The notes under the pieces were generated by a model, which was not told the DNA's origin, searched no databases, and saw only the letters and a program-made list of their open reading frames with translations. A DNA stretch of 64,000 nt from Clostridia bacterium (GTDB taxonomy: Bacteria > Bacillota > Clostridia > Christensenellales > SZUA-584), in NCBI GenBank assembly GCA_003249555.1, contig QKIQ01000095.1, positions 1 through 64,000 on the forward strand. Direction: 5' to 3'. The translations under genes and the position numbers were made by a program. This document shows positions 48,802 to 59,040 of the stretch, one piece after another (within the stretch, counting starts at the first letter, position 1; the number at the start of each line of letters is the position of its first letter).

Positions 48802-48907
48802 TGCAGACTCCCGATACGGTTTAGAAAATTATAATCCAATTGGGGTCTTTTTTCAACAAAAATGCGCTTTTATGTTATAATGTGATAACGAATTGTGGAG
48901 GGATGCT

Positions 48908-51472
48908 ATGCCGGAACTGACGCCGATGATGCGCCAATATGTGGAGCTCAAGGAGAAATATAAAGACTGTCTGCTCATGTATCGCTTGGGCGACTTTTAT
49001 GAAATGTTTTTTGAAGACGCGATGACGGCATCGCGCGAGCTGGAGATTGTGCTCACCGGGCGCGATTGCGGTCTGCCGGAAAGAGCGCCGATGTGCGGTG
49101 TGCCGCACCACAGCGTACAGGGTTATATTGATAAGCTCATAAAAAAGGGACACAAAGTCGCGATCTGCGAGCAGCTTTCCGACCCGGCGCTGAGCAAAGG
49201 AATAGTGGAGCGTGATGTGATACGCGTTGTGACGCCGGGTACTGTCACGGAAAACACAAGCCTTAATGAATCGGACAACAATTACATCCTGTCACTGGTT
49301 CGATGCGAAAATGTGGTGGGGCTTGCATACGCAGATGTATCCACGGGCGCTTTTTATATGGGCGAATGCAGCACTGGTGACGACTATGCGTCTGTGAAAA
49401 GCGAAATTGCGCGCATTGTGCCGAGTGAGATTATATATATAGAGGAAGATAAGAGTATCATAAAAAGCCTTGATAGCATCATCAAAGAGCAAAACATATA
49501 TGTGAGTGTTTATCCGTCGTTTACTTTTGAGCACGATGCGGCGATGGAATCGCTGGTATCACATTTTGAGGTGGCAGGTCTCACGGGATTTGGCATTCAG
49601 GAAGACAGTATAGCGGTAGGTGCGGCAGGTGCGCTTATTGACTATCTGCGGGAAACGCAGAAAAACGCGCTCTCGCATATCAGTACAATCCGTATCAACA
49701 AAAAGAACGCATATATGTCTCTTGACATGTTCACGCGCTCCAACCTTGAGCTTACAAAGACACTTCGTGACGGCAAGGTGAAGGGATCGCTCTTTGGCGT
49801 GATCGACAAAACAAGAACCGCGATGGGTGCACGGCTGCTTAAGCGATGCATTAATGAACCGCTGCAAAGCATCAGCGAGATCAACGAACGTCTGGACGCG
49901 GTGCAGGAAATCAAAGAAAGCCTGTCGTTAAGCGATAGCATTTCGCATGCGCTGGACGGCGTGTTTGACCTTGAAAGATTGATATCGCGCATTGCTTATG
50001 CGACGCTCGATGCACGAAACTGTCTGGCTATAAAAAAGACACTGGCACAGCTTCCGGTGCTGAAAACGGCTCTATCTGGCCGCCGAGCCTCGCTGCTGAC
50101 GCGTTTATATAATAATTTGGACTGCATGGAAGACATTTATGAACTCATGGAATCGGCGATAGATGAAGAACCGCCTGTGGGCATTATGGACGGCGGCATT
50201 ATTAAAAAAGGCTACAATTTTGAGATTGATGAGCTCAAAGACGCTGCTCTGAAGGGCAAAGAGTGGATCGCGTCTCTGGAAGCGACCGAGCGTGCGGAAA
50301 CGGGCATTAAGAATTTAAAAATCGGATTTAATAAGGTGTTCGGTTATTATCTTGAAGTCACGAAATCGTATCTGGAGCTTGTGCCTTACCGCTATATCAG
50401 AAAGCAGACGCTGGCCAACTGCGAGCGTTTTATCACGCCAGAGCTTAAGGATATGGAAGAAAAGCTCAGCGGCGCGGAAAGCAAATGCGTAACGCTGGAA
50501 TATGAATGCTTCGTGGAAATCAGGAAGACGCTATCGGATAACATCAAGCGCTTTCAAAATGCGGCGCAGGCGATTGCGGACATCGATATGATAAGAAGCT
50601 ATGCAGCGGTGGCATTTGAAAACAACTATACGCGGCCCAAAATGATACAGACAGGCGATATTCAAATATCCGGCGGAAGGCATCCCGTTGTGGAATCGTT
50701 CGTGAAGCAATCGTTTGTGAAGAACGACTGTCTGCTGACTGACGAACACAACATCATGATACTCACAGGCCCCAACATGGCGGGCAAGAGCACGTTTATG
50801 CGTCAGGTGGCGCTCATCGTGCTCATGTCACACATGGGCAGCTTTGTACCCGCGGATAGCGCCCAAATTTGTATTGTCGACAAAATTTTCACGCGCGTGG
50901 GCGCTTCGGACAATCTTGCTTCTGGGCAGAGCACGTTTATGGTGGAAATGAACGAGGTCGCAAACATTCTAAACAACGCGACACCCAAAAGCCTGCTGAT
51001 ACTCGATGAGATCGGACGTGGTACGAGCACGCTCGACGGCTTGTCTATCGCATGGTCGGTTGTGGAGTTTATCAGCAGCCGTATCAAAGCCAAAACACTT
51101 TTCGCCACACATTTTCATGAGCTTTCTGAGCTGGAAGGGGTTGTGGAAGGCGTCAGCAATTATTCAATTACCGTCAAGGAGATGGGTGATACTGTCATTT
51201 TCCTGCATAAGATCGTACGCGGCGGCGCTGACAGAAGCTTTGGCATTGAGGTCGCCAAGCTGGCGGGCGTTCCTTCTGATGTGACTGAGCGGGCAAAAGT
51301 GATCATGCAGGCGCTCATTGAAAAGGATGATGGCATTTTTGGGCAGAAAAAACAAGCGGAAATGCCGTTTGACAGAGATGAGCTTATTGATATGCTTAGG
51401 GATGTGAATCTTGATAACATTACGCCACTTGATTCATTGAAGCTGTTAAGCGAAATTAAACACAGGCTGTAA
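48908..51472 (+). CDS. mutS: DNA mismatch repair protein MutS
   Basis: TPMMRQYVELKEKYKDCLLMYRLGDFYEMFFEDA; GPNMAGKSTFMRQVALI. Confidence 0.98.
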   Translation: MPELTPMMRQYVELKEKYKDCLLMYRLGDFYEMFFEDAMTASRELEIVLTGRDCGLPERAPMCGVPHHSVQGYIDKLIKKGHKVAICEQLSDPALSKGIVERDVIRVVTPGTVTENTSLNESDNNYILSLVRCENVVGLAYADVSTGAFYMGECSTGDDYASVKSEIARIVPSEIIYIEEDKSIIKSLDSIIKEQNIYVSVYPSFTFEHDAAMESLVSHFEVAGLTGFGIQEDSIAVGAAGALIDYLRETQKNALSHISTIRINKKNAYMSLDMFTRSNLELTKTLRDGKVKGSLFGVIDKTRTAMGARLLKRCINEPLQSISEINERLDAVQEIKESLSLSDSISHALDGVFDLERLISRIAYATLDARNCLAIKKTLAQLPVLKTALSGRRASLLTRLYNNLDCMEDIYELMESAIDEEPPVGIMDGGIIKKGYNFEIDELKDAALKGKEWIASLEATERAETGIKNLKIGFNKVFGYYLEVTKSYLELVPYRYIRKQTLANCERFITPELKDMEEKLSGAESKCVTLEYECFVEIRKTLSDNIKRFQNAAQAIADIDMIRSYAAVAFENNYTRPKMIQTGDIQISGGRHPVVESFVKQSFVKNDCLLTDEHNIMILTGPNMAGKSTFMRQVALIVLMSHMGSFVPADSAQICIVDKIFTRVGASDNLASGQSTFMVEMNEVANILNNATPKSLLILDEIGRGTSTLDGLSIAWSVVEFISSRIKAKTLFATHFHELSELEGVVEGVSNYSITVKEMGDTVIFLHKIVRGGADRSFGIEVAKLAGVPSDVTERAKVIMQALIEKDDGIFGQKKQAEMPFDRDELIDMLRDVNLDNITPLDSLKLLSEIKHRL

Positions 51473-51484
51473 CGGGGAGGCACA

Positions 51485-53299
51485 ATGGGGGAGATCAGAA
51501 GACTTCCGAAAAACGTATCCGATAAAATTGCGGCGGGTGAAGTGGTGGAAAGGCCGCTTAGCGTTGTCAAAGAGCTGATTGAAAATGCGATTGATGCGGG
51601 CGCGAGCGCTGTGAGCATCAGCATCACGGGCGGCGGTATCAAGCAACTCTGCGTGACCGATAACGGAAAAGGTATCGGCGCAGAGGATGTTGAGCTTGCG
51701 TTTGAGAAGCATGCGACCAGCAAAATTGCGACCGAGAAAGATCTGTATTATATTAATACACAGGGGTTTCGCGGTGAAGCACTCTCAAGCATCGCGGCGG
51801 TGTCTGTTGTGGATATGAAGACAAAACAGCGTGAGGCTGAGATGGGCACCCAGATACGCGTATCCGGAGGCAGGATGGACGGCATCAGCCCAGCAGGGCT
51901 GCCGGACGGCACTTCCTTGACAGTCAGCAATCTGTTTTATAACGTTCCAGCGCGGCTCAAATTTTTAAAATCAGAGCAGCAGGAAGCCGCGTACGTCTCG
52001 GATCTCGTATCGCGGTATATCCTTGCTTTCCCGGAGATCTCGTTCCACTATACGTCTCAGGGCAAAACGATCTATCACAGCCCGGGCAATGGGGACTTGA
52101 AGGATGCGATTTATTGCGTATACGGTGCCGCACTGATGGATAATATTATTTACGTATCTGATGAAGCAAACGATATTAAGGTGGAAGGCTATGTATCGCG
52201 GCCGGGTGCGGTGATGAAAAACCGGCAGAAGGGTTCGTTATTTGTCAACAGGCGATTTGTGAGAAGCACAGCGCTTAATGACATGGTCAAAAGCGCATAC
52301 GGCCCCACGCTTGTGAAGGGCGAGTCGCCTTTTTTTGCGCTAAACATTTCTATTCCGCCGGGGTTAGTGGATGTTAATGTGCATCCCAATAAGCTGCAGG
52401 TGCGTTTTCATGATAACGCGGCAGTGGAATACGTGATTAAAGAAGCGGTTGCGCAAGCATGCAAGGAAATTCGCGGCAGCGTGATGATCGATATGCCGGC
52501 ACAACCTGAAAGACCCCGCGGCAGCGTGGAAATGCAGGCGCCGAAGGAAGTGCTTCAAACGGCACTGTTTTCCGGTTTTGGCGGCGCAACGCTTAAGGAG
52601 ACGGCGCTTTCTGACAAACCTGCTGAAACCTATGTCTATGAAACGCAAAACAGTATGGATGACAGCAGCGCGATTGCGGGTGATACAACCGATACACCGC
52701 ACTTTGACTATGAACCTGAAGTCACGGTTGACGCCCCTCAGAGCTATCGTGTGATTGGCTGTTTTGCGAATACGTATGTGCTCGTGGAACAGGGGGAGGA
52801 TCTTTTAATTATTGACCAGCACGCTGCTCATGAGCGTTTGTTGTATGAAAAGCTTACGGGCGGTCAGAGCAGTGCGTCTCAGACCCTGCTGACTCCTGCC
52901 GTGCTCACGGTATCTCATGCACAAAAGCTGATTATCGATGAGAACATAAACGTATTCCAATCGCTCGGTTTTGACATTGAGCTGTTCGGTATGCTTGAAT
53001 ACAAGGTGGGCGCAGTGCCAATGGTTGTGGCCGGAGTGTCAGTAGACGAGCTCATTAACGACGCGCTGAGTGAAATATCTGAAAACAGAGGCAAAGAAGT
53101 GCTTAAAAGAGAATTAATTATACGTGCTTCATGTCGCAGCGCCGTGAAAGCGGGAGACAAGCTGTCACAAACCGAACTGCTAAGCATCGCAGAAAGCTTT
53201 TTGAATACGGGTGTGATGCCGACTTGTCCCCACGGGCGGCCGGTCATCACCGTTATCACAAAAAAACAGATTGAGAAGAGCTTTAAGAGAGTATTATGA
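51485..53299 (+). CDS. mutL: DNA mismatch repair endonuclease MutL
   Basis: IRRLPKNVSDKIAAGEVVERPLSVVKELIENAIDAGA; DQHAAHERLLYEKL. Confidence 0.98.
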   Translation: MGEIRRLPKNVSDKIAAGEVVERPLSVVKELIENAIDAGASAVSISITGGGIKQLCVTDNGKGIGAEDVELAFEKHATSKIATEKDLYYINTQGFRGEALSSIAAVSVVDMKTKQREAEMGTQIRVSGGRMDGISPAGLPDGTSLTVSNLFYNVPARLKFLKSEQQEAAYVSDLVSRYILAFPEISFHYTSQGKTIYHSPGNGDLKDAIYCVYGAALMDNIIYVSDEANDIKVEGYVSRPGAVMKNRQKGSLFVNRRFVRSTALNDMVKSAYGPTLVKGESPFFALNISIPPGLVDVNVHPNKLQVRFHDNAAVEYVIKEAVAQACKEIRGSVMIDMPAQPERPRGSVEMQAPKEVLQTALFSGFGGATLKETALSDKPAETYVYETQNSMDDSSAIAGDTTDTPHFDYEPEVTVDAPQSYRVIGCFANTYVLVEQGEDLLIIDQHAAHERLLYEKLTGGQSSASQTLLTPAVLTVSHAQKLIIDENINVFQSLGFDIELFGMLEYKVGAVPMVVAGVSVDELINDALSEISENRGKEVLKRELIIRASCRSAVKAGDKLSQTELLSIAESFLNTGVMPTCPHGRPVITVITKKQIEKSFKRVL

Positions 53300-54213
53300 G
53301 ACGGTTTATTATTGTAACAGGCCCCACGGCTTCCGGAAAAACGAAGGTTTCCGTAGAGGTGGCAAAAAAGCTTGGCACATGTATTATTTCGGCCGACAGT
53401 ATGCAGATATACAAGGGGATGGATATAGGTACGGCGAAAGCGACCAAAGAAGAAATGCAGGGCGTTACGCACGAAATGATTGATATTGTGGCTCCCGACG
53501 AAGTGTTTTCAGTGGCTGAATTTCAAAAGTTGGCGTTTTCATTGATTGAAAATGCCAACAATAGAGGAGAAGTTCCTGTCGTAGCGGGGGGGACGGGGCT
53601 GTATATCAATTCTTTGGTATACAATCTGGATTTCGCCTCAACATACAACAATGACAATATTCGTCAAAAGTATACACAACTTGCGGATGACAAAAGTACG
53701 GAATACTTGTATAATATACTGGAAAAAAAGAACCCTGAATATGCCAAAATTATTGCAAGAACCGACAAAAGGCGTATCATACGCCGACTTGAGATATTAG
53801 AAGCAAAGGGCGAAAGTGCGTATGAATTCAGACAGCCAAATACGGATGACGAGTTTTTGATAATTGGTCTATCCATGCCAAGAGATATTCTCTACAAGCG
53901 CATTGATACGCGTGTGGATGACATGATACAAATGGGACTTGTGGATGAAGCACGCCGAGTTTATGACGTGTATGGTGATATTCATGCGCTTAAGGCCATA
54001 GGATACAAAGAGCTAATCGCCTATTTTAAGGGTGAAACAGGTCTTGATGAAGCTGTTTTGCTGATAAAGCGCAATACTCGGCGGTTTGCCAAGCGGCAGA
54101 TGACATGGTTTCGTCGGGATGAACGCATTGCATGGTTTGATGTTTGCGTTCATCCATGTATAGAATACACAATTAATGATATAATGCTTTATATAAAAAG
54201 AAAGGGGTTTTAA
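53296..54213 (+). CDS. miaA: tRNA dimethylallyltransferase
   Basis: [38 protein letters not shown]. Confidence 0.97.
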   Translation: MRRFIIVTGPTASGKTKVSVEVAKKLGTCIISADSMQIYKGMDIGTAKATKEEMQGVTHEMIDIVAPDEVFSVAEFQKLAFSLIENANNRGEVPVVAGGTGLYINSLVYNLDFASTYNNDNIRQKYTQLADDKSTEYLYNILEKKNPEYAKIIARTDKRRIIRRLEILEAKGESAYEFRQPNTDDEFLIIGLSMPRDILYKRIDTRVDDMIQMGLVDEARRVYDVYGDIHALKAIGYKELIAYFKGETGLDEAVLLIKRNTRRFAKRQMTWFRRDERIAWFDVCVHPCIEYTINDIMLYIKRKGF

Positions 54214-54214
54214 T

Positions 54215-54469
54215 ATGCAAAAGTCAGTCATCGTTCTCCAGGATGTTTTTTTAAATCAAGTTCGTAAAGAACACGTGATGGTGACGATCCATTTGACAAA
54301 TGGTTACCAAATTAAAGGCACAGTAAAGGGGTTTGATAATTTTACGATTATCCTTGATAGTGACGGTAAACAACTCATGATCTATAAGCACGCTGTGTCC
54401 ACAATATCGCCAGCAAGAGCCGTATTTTTCACGTTCTCTGACAAACAGAAAGAATCGCCGGAAGAATAG
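54215..54469 (+). CDS. hfq: RNA chaperone Hfq
   Basis: [40 protein letters not shown]...[10 protein letters not shown]. Confidence 0.97.
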   Translation: MQKSVIVLQDVFLNQVRKEHVMVTIHLTNGYQIKGTVKGFDNFTIILDSDGKQLMIYKHAVSTISPARAVFFTFSDKQKESPEE

Positions 54470-54470
54470 T

Positions 54471-55739
54471 ATGCAGATACTCGACAATTTAAAGATCAGC
54501 AGTAAAACTCAATCGCTGGTTAATGAGGCGGAGAGAGCGCTTTCTCATGTCTTCAAACCCATTGAAACAACAGCTGAAAACAATCAGTATAAGGTTATAG
54601 ATGCTTTTCGTCAGGAAAACATCAGTCAGCGGCACTTTGCACCTACTACGGGTTACGGTTATGGGGATGAAGGCAGGCAAGCCCTTTGCGATGTGTTTGC
54701 GCGCATTGTTAAGGCGCAAAAGGCTGTACTGAGCCCGCACATCGCGTCCGGTACACACGCAATATCGCTTGCTCTTTATGCGGTGCTGCGTCCATTGGAT
54801 ACGCTGATCAGCGTAACCGGCCCTCCGTACGACACGCTGCAAAACGTCATTGGTAAGAAGCGCGCGGGAGACTCCGGCTCGCTCATAGACTGGGCAGTGA
54901 ATTATCAACAGGTCAATATGCTCCCAAGCGGCAGCATAGATTTGGCGCGAGTTGAGCGTGTGATGAAGTCGTGCGAGCGTCCTAAGGCGCTGTTTATTCA
55001 GCGTTCCAGAGGATACGAATGGCGAAAAGCGATATCAATGTTGGAAATGCGCGAGTTTGTGCTTGCCATTAAACGCCAATTTCCCGAAATCATCATCATT
55101 GTCGATAACTGTTACGGTGAGTTCTGTGAGCTTGAGGAGCCCATCGAATGCGGTGTGGATCTGATCGCCGGTTCGATGATAAAAAATCCGGGCGGCGGGT
55201 TTGCGCCTACGGGCGGATACATCGCCGGACGTGCGGACCTTGTTGAGCTTGTGGAGAACAGGCTCACGTGTCCTGGGCTTGGTATGGAGGTCGGGTCTTA
55301 CGAAGCGCCTTACCGCAGCTTTTTCCAGGGTCTTTTTATGGCACCCCATGTGGTGGGACAAGCGCTCAAAGGCAGCGTTCTTTTTGCCAAGGTTTTCGAA
55401 ACGCTGGGATACAAGGTGTTTCCAAATCATGACGATACGAGAAGTGATATCACGCAATCGATTATGCTGGAAGACGAAAAGCTGCTGCTTGCTTATACAC
55501 TTGGCATACAAAAAGCCGCGGCTGTTGACAGCCGGGCTGTGCCCGTTCCTTGGGATATGCCGGGTTATGACGACCCAATCGTGATGGCGGCCGGTACGTT
55601 TGTGCAGGGCGCTTCCATCGAGCTGAGCGCGGATGCGCCAGTGAAGCCGCCGTATATCGTTTATGCGCAGGGTGGACTCACTTATACGCATATGAAGCTG
55701 GGTCTTATGATGGCGCTTGAGGAGATGAATATTATCTGA
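54471..55739 (+). CDS. Methionine gamma-lyase family protein (YnbB-like)
   Basis: TTGYGYGDEGRQALCDVFARI, PLGxx PLP-site-like GSMIKNPGGGFAPTGGYIAG. Confidence 0.92.
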   Translation: MQILDNLKISSKTQSLVNEAERALSHVFKPIETTAENNQYKVIDAFRQENISQRHFAPTTGYGYGDEGRQALCDVFARIVKAQKAVLSPHIASGTHAISLALYAVLRPLDTLISVTGPPYDTLQNVIGKKRAGDSGSLIDWAVNYQQVNMLPSGSIDLARVERVMKSCERPKALFIQRSRGYEWRKAISMLEMREFVLAIKRQFPEIIIIVDNCYGEFCELEEPIECGVDLIAGSMIKNPGGGFAPTGGYIAGRADLVELVENRLTCPGLGMEVGSYEAPYRSFFQGLFMAPHVVGQALKGSVLFAKVFETLGYKVFPNHDDTRSDITQSIMLEDEKLLLAYTLGIQKAAAVDSRAVPVPWDMPGYDDPIVMAAGTFVQGASIELSADAPVKPPYIVYAQGGLTYTHMKLGLMMALEEMNII

Positions 55740-56337
55740 ACATTCGCAGCACGCCGATGACTTTGCCGAGTATATCGATATTGCGCGTATAGATGGGTTC
55801 ATAGTTGTCATTTTCGGGCTGAAGACGGACATGTCCGTTTTCCACGAAAAAACGTTTCACGGTGGCTTCGTCTTCGAGCAATGCGACGACGATGTCACCG
55901 TTTTGTGCGTAATCCTGCTTTTGAGCAATAATCTTGTCTCTGTCAAATATGCCGGCATTCACCATACTGTCACCGCAGACGTTGAGTATAAAAACGTCGT
56001 CGCTGCCGAGCAAAGAATAGGGGAGAGAAAGGTATTCTTCTATATTTTCCACGGCAGTAATTGGGCTGCCTGCCGCAACGCGACCCAAAACAGGTACAGA
56101 CACCATTCGCTGCTTTTGAGCGCTGCCGTCAAGTATCATAATAGTGCGCGGTTTAGCAGGGTCTCTTGAAATATAGCCCTTTCTTTCGAGCTTAGTGAGA
56201 TGCGCATGTGCTGTTGATGTTGATTTTAAATCAAGTGCCAGACAAATATCGCGCACACACGGCGCGTAGCCGTTCTCATTGATGTAATCCTTTAAGTATT
56301 CGAGCACTTCGTTCTGCCGCCGTGTCAAATCTTCCAT
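55732..56337 (-). CDS. lexA: Transcriptional repressor LexA
   Basis: LTRRQNEVLEYLKDYINENGYAPCVRDI; cleavage-site region GRVAAGSPITAVENIEEY; VCGDSMVNAGI. Confidence 0.97.
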   Translation of the reverse strand: MEDLTRRQNEVLEYLKDYINENGYAPCVRDICLALDLKSTSTAHAHLTKLERKGYISRDPAKPRTIMILDGSAQKQRMVSVPVLGRVAAGSPITAVENIEEYLSLPYSLLGSDDVFILNVCGDSMVNAGIFDRDKIIAQKQDYAQNGDIVVALLEDEATVKRFFVENGHVRLQPENDNYEPIYTRNIDILGKVIGVLRMFR

Positions 56338-56365
56338 AAAAAACCTCACTTATGTTTATAAAAAA

Positions 56366-56416
56366 AATATAACAAAACTGTGGCCGAATGTCAATGATTA
56401 ACGCAAACAAATGTTC
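56366..56416 (-). promoter_or_regulatory. lexA promoter and candidate LexA box
   Basis: Minus strand TTGACA, 17 nt, TATATT (56366-56394); GAACATTTGTTT (56405-56416) is close to the Gram-positive GAACnnnnGTTC SOS box. Confidence 0.6.
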
Positions 56417-57454
56417 TTATTTTTCATTTGAATTAAAAACAACAGCTTCAGATGCCTGCTTTCTGCGTGATTCGTCGATTGCCGCATAGTGCTTCCGAGT
56501 GGTGTTCACGTCTTTATGTCCAAGAACATCCGCCACAAGATAGATATCGCCTGTTTGTTGATAAAGCAGTGTACCATATGTGCTGCGCAGTTTGTGCGGA
56601 GAGATATTTTTGAGCGGAACAGCGAGCTGAGCGTATTTTTGTACGAGCATCTGCAAAGCACGAACGCTCATTCGATTGTTTTGGAGGGAGAGAAACAGGG
56701 GAGAGCTGAGGAGATAGTTTGCTGCGTTTTTTCTTTGCTCCAGATAATCCTCCAGAGCATGCGATGTCTGTTCGCAAAAATAGAGAAGTGTTTCATTGCC
56801 GCCTTTGCGCAAAACCTTAAATGAACGACTTTCAAGATCGATATCGCTGACATCTAACGCACAGAGCTCGCTGATGCGAATGCCTGTTGTGAGAAATAAT
56901 GTAAATATAGCAAGGTCTCGCAAGCGTGTGCGCTGATGATATTTTAACTGATTGTCGGTCAGTCCGTCGCCGGTATTAATGACATGCAGCAATTTTATGG
57001 CCTCGTTCTGATCAAGACGCAATATCGGCTTTTCGTGTATTTTTGGTGTCTTAAGGCGAGTGGTCACATTATTTTCAAGAATTTCTTTATTATAAAAATA
57101 CTTAAAAAATGCACGCAAAGTTGACAGCTTGCGTGCGATGCCATTTTCACCGTTTTCCACAGTTGTGTCGTCTTTATAATATAAAGTCACATATTCGAGG
57201 AAACGTTCAATGTCCGTTAATGTGATTGCGTTTAAATCAGATGGCTGCATGATGCCGACATTTTTGCCAAGTTCGTTTTCAAGAAAAGAAAAAAACAAGC
57301 GCAAATCATACGCATAATTGATACGTGTAAGCAGCAGCGTGTTCGGCTCGATACCTCGGAAAAACTCAAGGCAAAACTTTGGCAGCGTATCCATAACGCG
57401 TCGCAGTTTTTCCGTTTTTTGAACGTTGATTTCTGTTTTGCTGAGTTTAGACAT
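56417..57454 (-). CDS. Tyrosine recombinase (Xer-like)
   Basis: TTGIRISELCALDVSDID (Arg I), SPHKLRSTYGTLLYQQTG (HxxR), VLGHKDVNTTRKHYAAID (His and Tyr nucleophile). Confidence 0.9.
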   Translation of the reverse strand: MSKLSKTEINVQKTEKLRRVMDTLPKFCLEFFRGIEPNTLLLTRINYAYDLRLFFSFLENELGKNVGIMQPSDLNAITLTDIERFLEYVTLYYKDDTTVENGENGIARKLSTLRAFFKYFYNKEILENNVTTRLKTPKIHEKPILRLDQNEAIKLLHVINTGDGLTDNQLKYHQRTRLRDLAIFTLFLTTGIRISELCALDVSDIDLESRSFKVLRKGGNETLLYFCEQTSHALEDYLEQRKNAANYLLSSPLFLSLQNNRMSVRALQMLVQKYAQLAVPLKNISPHKLRSTYGTLLYQQTGDIYLVADVLGHKDVNTTRKHYAAIDESRRKQASEAVVFNSNEK

Positions 57455-57514
57455 TACAACACCTAAAAAGCTTCTATTTTTACCATTATAGCGTATATGA
57501 GTTTAAAAAGCAAT

Positions 57515-57548
57515 AACTATGCGCAAAACTAGCCTTTTACGCATAGTT
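57515..57548. promoter_or_regulatory. 34-bp near-perfect palindrome upstream of the tyrosine recombinase gene (operator or recombination-site candidate)
   Basis: AACTATGCGCAAAA-CTAGCC-TTTTACGCATAGTT; 13 of 14 arm positions complementary, 6-bp centre. Confidence 0.75.
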
Positions 57549-57562
57549 TAACGCATATCCTT

Positions 57563-58006
57563 TTAGGCTTTATTATCCTTAATCGCTTTTCTTGCGAGTT
57601 CGTCACAGATGTTGTTGTACTTATCGTCAGAATGACCTTTTACTTTTTTATATGACACCTGGTGATCTCTTGCGGCTTTAAGAATCGCTTTCCACAAATC
57701 CTGGTTTTCCACAGGTTGTTTGGAGGCGTTTTTCCATCCGTTTGAAAGCCACTTATCAATCCAACCACGCTCGAAAGCGTTATGGATGTAAGCACTGTCT
57801 GTGTGTACAATTAAACGGCATGGTTCTTTCAGCGCTTTTAGCGCTTCCAGCACGGCGGTCAATTCCATGCGGTTGTTTGTGGTGTCTGGCTCAAATCCGC
57901 TGATTTTTTTCTCGTTGCCTTTATATATTAGGACAGCCGCCCAACCGCCTGGACCCGGATTATGCGAACATGCGCCGTCAGTGTATATGATAACCTCTTT
58001 CATCAT
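57563..58006 (-). CDS. rnhA: Ribonuclease HI
   Basis: VIIYTDGACSHNPGPGGWAAVL, NNRMELTAVLEAL, TDSAY, KGHSDDKYN. Confidence 0.96.
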   Translation of the reverse strand: MMKEVIIYTDGACSHNPGPGGWAAVLIYKGNEKKISGFEPDTTNNRMELTAVLEALKALKEPCRLIVHTDSAYIHNAFERGWIDKWLSNGWKNASKQPVENQDLWKAILKAARDHQVSYKKVKGHSDDKYNNICDELARKAIKDNKA

Positions 58007-58818
58007 CGTTTAGACATTTTCCTGGATTTCTCCTCGCATTTCACCACTGCATTCATCACTGCGCCTCGGAAGCCGTCGTTCTCAAGTGACTTGACTGCTT
58101 CAATTGTGGTTCCGCCCGGTGAGCATACCGCATCCTTAAGCGCGCCCGGATGGTTGCCGGTATCCAATACCATTTTCGCGCTGCCCAGCACTGTTTGCGC
58201 GGCAAGCTTTTGTGCCTGTGAACGCGTCAGACCGCAAAGTACGCCCGCATCGGCAAGCGCTTCGATAAACATAAACACATACGCAGGCCCGCTTCCGGAT
58301 ACGGCTGTGACAGCATCCATGTTTTTGCAGGGTGCATGATCGATTTTGCCAAGAGCCGAAAACAAGCTTTCGATAAAAGCCGTTTCATCATCAGATAGAT
58401 TGCAGGGTGATTCAAAAACGCTCATCCCCTCCCCCGCCAGCAACGGTGTGTTGGGCATAAGTCGCAAAACTTTTTTGTCTTCACCGATTTGTGACTTAAT
58501 CATGTCGGCGCTCCATCCTGCCGCGATGGATACAACGGGCTTATCTCCAATAAATGGCTTTAATGCACGCAGTACAGCAGCCAGCACGTGGGGCTTCACT
58601 GCTGTCACAATCATCTCTGCATTGGCACATAATTGTTCAATATTTGAGACTGGGATAACACCAATTTCTAATGACATTGATTTCGTTTTTTGCGTATCTA
58701 CGTCATAAATATAGACTTTATCAGCAGATACCACAGCTTTTTCCACAGCGCCTTTTATAATGGCGCTTGCCATATTACCTGCTCCCACAAACCCGAGCGT
58801 ATATGTTTTCATTTTCAT
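58003..58818 (-). CDS. proC: Pyrroline-5-carboxylate reductase
   Basis: LGFVGAGNMASAIIKG, AVSGSGPAYVFMFIEALADAGV, VCSPGGTTIEAV. Confidence 0.96.
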   Translation of the reverse strand: MKMKTYTLGFVGAGNMASAIIKGAVEKAVVSADKVYIYDVDTQKTKSMSLEIGVIPVSNIEQLCANAEMIVTAVKPHVLAAVLRALKPFIGDKPVVSIAAGWSADMIKSQIGEDKKVLRLMPNTPLLAGEGMSVFESPCNLSDDETAFIESLFSALGKIDHAPCKNMDAVTAVSGSGPAYVFMFIEALADAGVLCGLTRSQAQKLAAQTVLGSAKMVLDTGNHPGALKDAVCSPGGTTIEAVKSLENDGFRGAVMNAVVKCEEKSRKMSKR

Positions 58819-58887
58819 CCTCCTGTTAATTGCAAACTTTGTTATAAAGCATATATTATAAATGATTGCTTTTCTGTATTCCTCCTA

Positions 58888-58916
58888 TTGACGTGACATG
58901 CCAAATTGTTTATAAT
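58888..58916 (+). promoter_or_regulatory. Predicted promoter of tRNA-Trp
   Basis: TTGACG, 17 nt, TATAAT, about 17 bp before the tRNA. Confidence 0.7.
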
Positions 58917-58932
58917 ATCGATTGTCTGCTGA

Positions 58933-59008
58933 AGGGGAGTGGCTCAATTGGTAGAGCATCGGTCTCCAAAACCGACGGTTGCGTGTTCGAGTCGCGTCTC
59001 CCCTGCCA
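58933..59008 (+). tRNA. tRNA-Trp (CCA), CCA encoded
   Basis: AGGGGAG acceptor; anticodon loop CTCCAAA; GTTCGAGTC T-arm; GCCA end. Confidence 0.95.
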
Positions 59009-59012
59009 CGTC

Positions 59013-59040
59013 GGAGCAAAGTGCGCTTTGCTCCGTTTTT
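59013..59040 (+). terminator. Intrinsic terminator of tRNA-Trp
   Basis: GGAGCAAAG-TGCG-CTTTGCTCC-GTTTTT. Confidence 0.85.

Noticed and set aside
55035-55832. 265-aa ORF antisense to the methionine gamma-lyase family gene
   Set aside because: Shadow frame; the sense gene is strongly conserved.
56417-57454. Integrase as evidence of a prophage or integrated island
   Set aside because: Flanked by housekeeping genes (lexA, rnhA, proC) with no phage genes or att duplications at the nearby tRNA; better explained as a resident Xer-like recombinase.
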